Part shown: positions 39,089-64,000 of the stretch, piece by piece
Position numbering within the stretch: the first letter of the stretch is position 1
How the letters are laid out: each line of letters begins with the position of its first letter
Assembly (NCBI GenBank): GCA_944989445.1
Contig: CALYLW010000165.1
Coordinates: 5,001-69,000 of the forward strand
Reading direction: 5' to 3'
Source of the DNA: Ampullaceana balthica
Taxonomy: Eukaryota > Mollusca > Gastropoda > Lymnaeidae
DNA: 64,000 nucleotides
The notes under the pieces: model-generated
The model's database searches: none
What the model was told of the DNA's origin: nothing
What the model saw: the letters and a program-made list of their open reading frames with translations, nothing else
Translations under genes and position numbers: made by a program

Positions 39089-41206
39089 ATTCTGGAGCCA
39101 CCAAGAACAACTTTGACAGCTTTTTTTCAACTGTGCCAACAAGACGACTTTGCAAAAACCATTCTCTATTGTGTTGTTCCAAGGTACTATACTTGGAATG
39201 CTTCTCAAAAAATATTTAAACGCCGAAAACAAGGAGCAGATGTTGAATATCATCCAGGGATAAAATCTTCAGATGCATTGGGAAGTGTGTACACCGTTCA
39301 CCCATCTAATGCAGAATGCTTCGTTTTGAGGATGCTACTTCATGTTGTTAGAGGACCAACATCCTACACTGACTTAAAAACTGTTGATGGTCATGTGTGT
39401 GCTACATTTAGGGAAGCTTGCCAAATGCAAGGGCTACTAGAAAACGATCACCATTGGGTCTTGACCATGGAGGAGGCATGTACATCTCAATCACCTACCC
39501 GTTTGAGACATCTGTTTTCAATTTTGCTGACAACATGCTCTGTTTCTAATCCACTTGCTCTCTGGGATACATTTAAAACATATTTGAGTGAGGACATTAT
39601 GTTGCAAACCAAGAGAGAGAATCAAACACTGCTAATTGAGTTCTCTAATGAGATTTACAAAAGGTGTCTTATGTTGTTGGAGGATTTGTGTGTATCAATG
39701 TCAGGAAGGAACCTTGACCAGTTTGGGTTACCAACGCCTCAAAGAAATGAAAACAATCTTCAGAATAGTGAAATTCTACGAGAACAAAATTATAACACAA
39801 ATGAATTGATGACCTATGTCTCAGAAAATCAACCACGTTTAGTTGAGGATCAAAGAGCTGCCTACATTCACATCTTAGAACTGGTTACCTCAAAAAAAGG
39901 TGGAATCATATTCCTTGATGCTCCAGGAGGTACAGGTAAAACATTTGTGATCAATTTGCTCTTGGCTACAATCAGACGAGATAAAGGTATTGCTCTAGCC
40001 GTTGCTTCTTCTGGCATAGCATCAACATTGCTTGCCGGGGGTAGAACAGCTCATTCTGCCTTCAAGTTACCTTTGAACATGAACCATTCTGAGAATGTAA
40101 CCTGCAACATATCAAAAGGATCAGGAAAGGCCAAGGTACTAGAACAGTGTTCTCTCATTGTCTGGGATGAGTGTACAATGTCACACAAGCGAGCTCTTGA
40201 AGCCTTGAACAACACTCTTCAGGATTTAAAAGGAAACACAAAACTAATGGGAGGAACAGTTGTGGTGTTAGCTGGAGATTTTAGACAAACTTTGCCTGTC
40301 ATTCCAAGGTCAACACCAAGCGATGAGTTGAATGCCTTCCTCAAAGCTTCAACTCTGTGGAAACAGGTCAAGAAAATGACTTTGACCACCAACATGAGAG
40401 TCCATTTACATGGAGATAATGCAGCAGGCTACTTCTCACATCAATTGCTTCAACTTGGCGATGGAAAGTGGCAGGTAGACCCAGCATCAGGAACAGTTTC
40501 TTTCCCATCAAATTTTTGCACTGTAGCAAAGTCACTTGAAGAGTTGAAACTTGCCGTTTTTCCAAACATCCAAGACCAGTTTAAAAATCCTGAGTGGTTG
40601 TGCGAAAGGGCCATTCTTGCTCCAAAGAATTCAAGTGTCAACAGCATCAATTCTCAAATTCAAAATTTTCTACCAGGCATTTCAAAAAACTACAAATCTA
40701 TTGATACGGTTACAGATCCGGCCCAAGCTGTTTACTATCCAACAGAATTTTTGAATTCATTAGATCCTCCTGGCATGCCATCACATAACTTGGAACTTAA
40801 AATCGGAGCTCCTATCATACTTCTGAGAAATTTGGATCCCCCTAAACTATGCAATGGAACACGATTGAGCATCAAGCATCTCTTACCTCATGTAATAGAA
40901 GCCACAATTTTGACAGGCTGCGCCAAAGGAGAAGATGTCTTCATCCCAAGAATTCCACTCATACCAACAGATATGCCTTTTGATTTCAAGCGCCTCCAGT
41001 TTCCAATCAGGCTTGCATTTGCCATGTCTATCAACAAGGCACAGGGACAGTCTTTAAAAGTGGCAGGCATTGTACTTGAGGAAGCATGCTTTGCCCACGG
41101 ACAGCTATATGTGGCATGTTCTAGAGTTGGGTCACCAACAAATCTTTTCATTTTTGCACCAGACGGAAAAACCAAAAATATAGTCTATCGACAAGCCTTA
41201 ATATAA
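39089..41206 (+). CDS. Helitron Pif1-like helicase part of the Rep-helicase
   Basis: This continues the Rep frame after the TAA at 39086. It opens with TTLTAFFQLCQQDDFAKT and PRYYTWNASQK, the conserved linker of Helitron proteins. The SF1B Pif1-like helicase follows: Walker A APGGTGKT (39920-39943), LIVWDECTM (motif II, DE box, ~40159), GDFRQTLPV (motif III) and a terminal INKAQGQSL and LYVACSRV (motifs V-VI), then the stop at 41204-41206. All helicase motifs look present. As it stands, translation would need readthrough of, or reinitiation after, the upstream stop; ATG 39113 is the first internal start. Confidence 0.92.
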   Translation: MLEPPRTTLTAFFQLCQQDDFAKTILYCVVPRYYTWNASQKIFKRRKQGADVEYHPGIKSSDALGSVYTVHPSNAECFVLRMLLHVVRGPTSYTDLKTVDGHVCATFREACQMQGLLENDHHWVLTMEEACTSQSPTRLRHLFSILLTTCSVSNPLALWDTFKTYLSEDIMLQTKRENQTLLIEFSNEIYKRCLMLLEDLCVSMSGRNLDQFGLPTPQRNENNLQNSEILREQNYNTNELMTYVSENQPRLVEDQRAAYIHILELVTSKKGGIIFLDAPGGTGKTFVINLLLATIRRDKGIALAVASSGIASTLLAGGRTAHSAFKLPLNMNHSENVTCNISKGSGKAKVLEQCSLIVWDECTMSHKRALEALNNTLQDLKGNTKLMGGTVVVLAGDFRQTLPVIPRSTPSDELNAFLKASTLWKQVKKMTLTTNMRVHLHGDNAAGYFSHQLLQLGDGKWQVDPASGTVSFPSNFCTVAKSLEELKLAVFPNIQDQFKNPEWLCERAILAPKNSSVNSINSQIQNFLPGISKNYKSIDTVTDPAQAVYYPTEFLNSLDPPGMPSHNLELKIGAPIILLRNLDPPKLCNGTRLSIKHLLPHVIEATILTGCAKGEDVFIPRIPLIPTDMPFDFKRLQFPIRLAFAMSINKAQGQSLKVAGIVLEEACFAHGQLYVACSRVGSPTNLFIFAPDGKTKNIVYRQALI

Positions 41207-41332
41207 GCAATATATAAATTACATGTACTTATTTTTAATTACATTTCAATTTATTTTTTTAAATTGTTTTTCAATGAATGAATTGAAATATTTTTTTTAA
41301 AAATCTGTTGACTATTATTTTAATCGTGCGAC

Positions 41333-41350
41333 GCCGGGTAACCCGGCTAG
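41333..41350 (+). terminator. Helitron 3' hairpin and CTAG terminus
   Basis: GCCGGGTAACCCGGC forms a perfect short hairpin immediately followed by TAG, the end of CTAG. This is the known Helitron 3' transposition terminator, although here the hairpin abuts the terminus instead of lying ~10 nt upstream. AT-rich sequence precedes it. Confidence 0.85.
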
Positions 41351-41726
41351 TATGTTTATAAAAAGTGTTGTCAATAAAATACGCACCTTATTGCGCGACA
41401 GAAAGATTGTTCAATTTAATGCGCACCCTTACACTCTATTTCAAAAAATATCATGATACATAGGAATAAATAAAATATTCTAAAAAATCAATAATTCAAT
41501 TACCGTACATGTGATCGATCTGAAATTTTGATACATTGTTTTTATCATCGGTACAAAACTGCCTGCAAAATGTCAGCTCGCTAGTTTACGAGGAAGTGGG
41601 TTAAAAATTGATCCAAAGTTTTGGCGACAAGCAAGGGTGCAAGGGTTCAAGGTTGCAAGCAAGCAGACACCACGAGTTAATATAAAGGATTTAAAAAATA
41701 GTATACAACTATACTTTTATAGTCAG

Positions 41727-41829
<103 letters not shown>

Positions 41830-42038
41830 GAGGGATTGAATAGAGAGAAGGAGGCAAATATAGAGAGGGGCAAGGAATAAACAGATGTATACAAATAGAA
41901 AGAATGAGACATTTTAAAAGATAAAAGAGAGGAGGAAGACTTGGAGTGGGAGAGAAAGAGAGGGAAATATAAAGAGAAGACATAGGAATAAGAAACTAGA
42001 AAGAGGTAGAGACTTCAACTTTTAGTTGACTAAAATTA

Positions 42039-42044
42039 TTTAAT
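42039..42044 (-). terminator. Possible polyadenylation signal of the M12B gene
   Basis: ATTAAA on the minus strand, 27 bp past the stop codon of the terminal exon. It is the nearest common hexamer variant; no stronger AATAAA was noted close by. Confidence 0.35.
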
Positions 42045-42070
42045 TAACGTGGGGTCTAATTCTTCACAAG

Positions 42071-61287
<19,217 letters not shown>

Positions 61288-61499
61288 CTGGGGAAGATAA
61301 TAGTTGGTTGTCATGACTGGCAATTACAGACCTATTATGGATGTGTTTTTCAGTAATTCGTCTGAAAGTTAATAAGACTTGGTAAGACTATTTGTATACT
61401 TTCGTAAGTACGCTAATTGCAAAGTCACATCAAAAATAACATTGTAAGCGTGCAGTATTTCAGTCATTTTCTAATATTGTTACTTTTCATCAAAGATTT

Positions 61500-61870
61500 T
61501 GTATACAGATTTTCATTGAAGGTTTAATGTTTAGGTTTTTTACAAAGGTTACCTTCAAATGTTTTCTACAAAGGTTTTTATAAAGGTTTTCTATACAAGT
61601 TTTCTACATAGATTATCTACAAAGTTTTTTTCTATAAAGTTATTCTTTAAAGGTTTTCTATGAAGGTTTTCTATGACGGTTTTTACAAATGTTTTCTACA
61701 AAAGTTTAAACCAAGATTTTCAAAGAATGTTTTCTGCAAAGGTTATTTACAAAGGCTTTCAATAAAGACTTTCTTTGCACTTTTTTTGGTAAGTTTTCGC
61801 TAAAGGTTTTATGCAAAGTTTTTCTACAAAGTTTTTTAAATAGTGGTTTTAAAAAATGTTTACAAAAAGC
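61500..61870. repeat. Degenerate TTTTCTACAAAGG-type tandem repeat, left part
   Basis: Diverged units of ~14-18 bp (aaaggttttctacaaagg and variants) run to 61870 and resume after the TIR element at 63507-63720. The stretch 61288-61499 upstream shows no gene. Confidence 0.8.
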
Positions 61871-62549
61871 TATGGGGCCGTCCATAAATGACGTTACGCG
61901 CCTAGAGGGGAGGGGTCAAGCATTTGTGACGATGTGTGACTATTGGGAGAAGGGGTAAAAGAAATGTGACTTCACCTCAACAAAAACCACGCATCTTTAA
62001 ATAAAATTTCCACATAACTACCGTAATTCATTGCCTGCAATTTATTTAATGACTTTAGTAGTATATACGGTAGTTAACTTTTGAGACGAGCCAATGTTGG
62101 ATTTATATTTTAATTGTAAATCTACCCCCCTCCCCCCTTTTCATTTCCATCCACAATCATATCGCGACCATGTTAAAAAAGTACCTGTCCTAGTTTAAAC
62201 GTTTTTAAAATTATATTTAATTTTTCAAAGATATTTACTGTAATAACAAAAATATATGAAAGTTATTTTTGTTTTGTTTTGTTTTTTTGTTTTGTTTTTT
62301 TTTCTTTTGCAAATAATTAGGGCTTGGTTAAAAAGATTTAAGTTAAAGGTTTGGTTTGTAAATTGTTGTTGATGAAATAACTGTTACCACCCGACCACAG
62401 GTGTTGACGCACCTTGCTGAAAATATTTAACAAACTCGCGCCCATTCCCTTGTGTTTCTTGTGTAGGCCTAGCAGAAAAACTGATTTTAATAAAACGTAC
62501 AAAGTTGTCAGTATGTAAAGTTTATCAATTAAAAAGTAACTACCACCAC

Positions 62550-62724
62550 CAATGTTCCCTTTAATCTGCGTGGAGTTCTCTGGCCGACGCCGCGCAGAGG
62601 TTTAGAATAACCACACAGCAAATTTTGTAGTATTGCAAAAAAATGGACGCTGTGCAACTTTGTTCACGACTTTTTTTTAAATTTGCAGCTGCACACGAAC
62701 CAACGAACCTTAGAGGGAACATTG
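62550..62724. mobile_element. Small hAT-like MITE (175 bp) nested in the TIR element
   Basis: The ends CAATGTTCCCTTTAA and TTAGAGGGAACATTG are inverted copies. The flanking octamers ACCACCAC and ACCGCCGC agree at six of eight positions, compatible with an old 8-bp duplication. No coding capacity. Confidence 0.65.
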
Positions 62725-63059
62725 ACCGCCGCCTAGCAGACATTAATATTCAAGCTGCTTGTCCCTATGACCTGACTGAACGTTACGTTACGTCACTGTT
62801 GTTTACATTTTGTTTGAATGTTCAGTTTACTGTAGTTTTAGTTTATGACTATGGCGAATGCATTTACAGCAGGAATACAAGTTTGCAGAACAAAATGGTA
62901 ACTTTTTGGAAGTATGCTGTTAGCTACTGTATGAAATGAGGTGCATGGATGGTGGCTAGGTTGCATTCTATAGCCGTTATGACTGTGAAAATAGGCGGCG
63001 TTTTGGACGAATACCCGCGCAGCTTTTTTCAACAATATTTACAGCCCTAGTTATGTTTA

Positions 63060-63184
63060 AGAATATACCGGATTTCGGCTCCGGCAAATCCGGAATCTGG
63101 CCATTTTTACAAATCTGGCTCCAACTTCGGCTCCGGCAGAATTTCATTTCGTAAATCCGACCACATCCGGCTGGCCATAGAGCC

Positions 63185-63226
<42 letters not shown>

Positions 63227-63320
63227 ATGGATCCGGCTTTAGCAAATCCGGAATCCGGCCATTTTTGCAAAACCTACCCGGCTTCGGCTCCAGCCGGATT
63301 TTACTTCATAAATCTGTCCG
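63060..63320. repeat. Duplicated CCGGC-rich segment around an (AT)n tract
   Basis: Motifs gcaaatccggaat, tggccattttt or cggccattttt and ttcggctcc recur ~165 bp apart, with (AT)n at 63187-63222 between the copies. It may be a further small insertion; no ends could be fixed. Confidence 0.55.
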
Positions 63321-63506
63321 ATTTCAAAAAGATATTTGAAACATGCTTGTTTTCAATTAGAAAAAACGGCTTTTTTTTCTTTGTGTGTGTGTGTGGGGTT
63401 CAAAGCTTTGAGTTGAAATATTGGAGGGGGTTTTTGTGGCGAAGTGTGACGAGGGGGGGGGGAAATCTGCCAAAATCGCGTGACGTCATGTATGGACGGC
63501 CCTATG

Positions 63507-63720
63507 TACAAAGGTTTTTTTTTAAATTTTTATAAAGGTTTTATTTGAAGATTTTTGACAAATATTATCTACAAAGGTTTTCTAGAAAGGTTTTGTAGAA
63601 AGGTTTTCTATAAAGATTTTTCAGAAAGGTTTTCTTCAAATGTGTTCTATAAATATTTCTATAAAGACATTCTATAAAGTCATCTCACAGTTTTTCTATA
63701 CAAAATTTGTTGGAAGATTT
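63507..63720. repeat. Degenerate TTTTCTACAAAGG-type tandem repeat, right part
   Basis: Continuation of the array at 61500-61870 beyond the 1.6-kb insertion, with the same ggttttctataaag-like units. Confidence 0.8.
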
Positions 63721-63745
63721 TGCAATGGTTTTATATACCCTAGTG

Positions 63746-64000
63746 CAGGGGTGGGCAAACTTTTTGTACGGATGGCCGCATTGAAAACTGTATTGCTATA
63801 GGCGGACATTATATATATTTTGTCTACTTCAATTGCCATTGAGGTCTAAATATGAATTAATGATAATAACCAAGTACTTGTCATTTTATTTCACATTTAC
63901 ACTCTATTACACATGTGCACTACATTTTAAAATACGAACTGAAACAGTTTCTAATTTGATAATAAAAATGTACTATTCATTGTTATTTCAACAAAAGTTT
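63746..64000 (+). mobile_element. Left end of a hAT-type element running off the window
   Basis: CAGGGGTGGGCAAACTTTTTG followed by ggatggccgca is the classic terminal sequence of many hAT-Charlie elements and MITEs. The right end is beyond 64000, so size and target duplication cannot be judged. Confidence 0.65.

Larger units (their letters stand above)
33117..41350 (+). mobile_element. Helitron, 8.2 kb, nearly intact
   Basis: The 5' end is TCTAATATATAAAGATGAAA and the 3' end is CTAG, preceded by a GC-rich palindrome (GCCGGGTAACCCGGC). Insertion is between A (33116) and T (41351), as Helitrons require, without target duplication. A Rep-helicase frame of the Helitron type fills 36395-41206. 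The 5' non-coding part is long (3.2 kb) and unusual: an inverted copy of the 5' terminus lies at 35385-35529, and diverged direct repeats (around 33840-34035 and 34915-35115, sharing acatgcatataaa and acaagtgaacct) lie between the two ends. The 8.2-kb size is within the range known for autonomous animal Helitrons. Confidence 0.92.
32990..41692. repeat. Longer copy of the AAATCCTTTAT-ended repeat, split by the Helitron
   Basis: The left half is 32990-33116 and the right half 41351-41692; together ~469 bp without the Helitron. The right half contains tgcctgcaaaatgtcagct, gaggaagtgggttaaaa and gacaagcaaggg, all also present in the short copy at 32746-32955. This shows the site existed before the Helitron arrived and gives independent support for both Helitron boundaries. 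Confidence 0.7.
61875..63502. mobile_element. TIR element (1.63 kb) with GGGCCGTCCATAAATGACGT ends
   Basis: The left end GGGCCGTCCATAAATGACGT is inverted at the right end (acgtcatgtatggacggccc), ~23 bp with two or three mismatches. TATG flanks both sides (61871-61874 and 63503-63506), a possible 4-bp (or TA-containing) target duplication. It interrupts the TTTTCTACAAAGG array. No transposase is recognisable; within it are a smaller hAT-like element, an AT microsatellite (63187-63222) and a CCGG-rich duplicated segment. The superfamily is not assigned. Confidence 0.8.

Overview
This is eukaryotic nuclear DNA, most likely from a mollusc and probably a gastropod. The evidence is spliced genes with GT-AG introns, a netrin-type NTR domain gene, an M12B (ADAMTS-like) metalloprotease whose C-terminus carries six-cysteine repeats, and a dense mixture of hAT, Helitron, LINE and Ty3/gypsy elements. 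The species assignment is inference from family knowledge; no database search was possible.

Layout. 1-23181 is one enormous satellite array (39-bp monomer, about 495 copies) split at 16562-20399 by a decayed hAT DNA transposon, which itself contains a second hAT element: satellite > hAT > hAT, each level with a recognisable 8-bp target-site duplication. 23182-26500 holds the last two recognisable exons (plus strand) of an NTR/C345C-domain protein, with a tandem 64-bp repeat that multiplies the exon end and its 5' splice site, and a hAT-type non-autonomous element in the intron. 26500-33100 is AT-rich intergenic DNA with a 28-bp telomere-motif minisatellite (28743-30145), a broken LINE reverse-transcriptase fragment and several small tandem repeats. 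33117-41350 is a nearly intact Helitron (8.2 kb) whose Rep-helicase frame is broken by one in-frame stop; it sits inside an older repeat.

42071-61287 (minus strand) is the 3' part of an M12B metalloprotease gene. I reconstructed nine exons with consistent splice phases: catalytic helix, Met-turn, disintegrin-like, cysteine-rich, then four six-cysteine modules and a stop. Its introns are full of minisatellites (34-bp, about 16-bp C-rich, 29-bp, 25-bp and 37-bp units), and one intron of about 157 bp contains a young 6.7-kb Ty3/gypsy retrotransposon (53010-59701) in antisense orientation. 61288-64000 carries no exon that I can recognise, but a 1.6-kb TIR element interrupts a degenerate TTTTCTACAAAGG-type repeat, and a hAT end runs off the window.

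The most unusual theme is that, in both host genes, tandem repeats have grown out of exon/intron junctions. The 64-bp array (NTR gene) and the 29-bp array (metalloprotease gene) each copy the exon end plus the GT donor, and a 25-bp array abuts a 3' splice site. In both donor arrays only the exon-proximal donor keeps the long reading frame; use of distal donors would bring an early stop.
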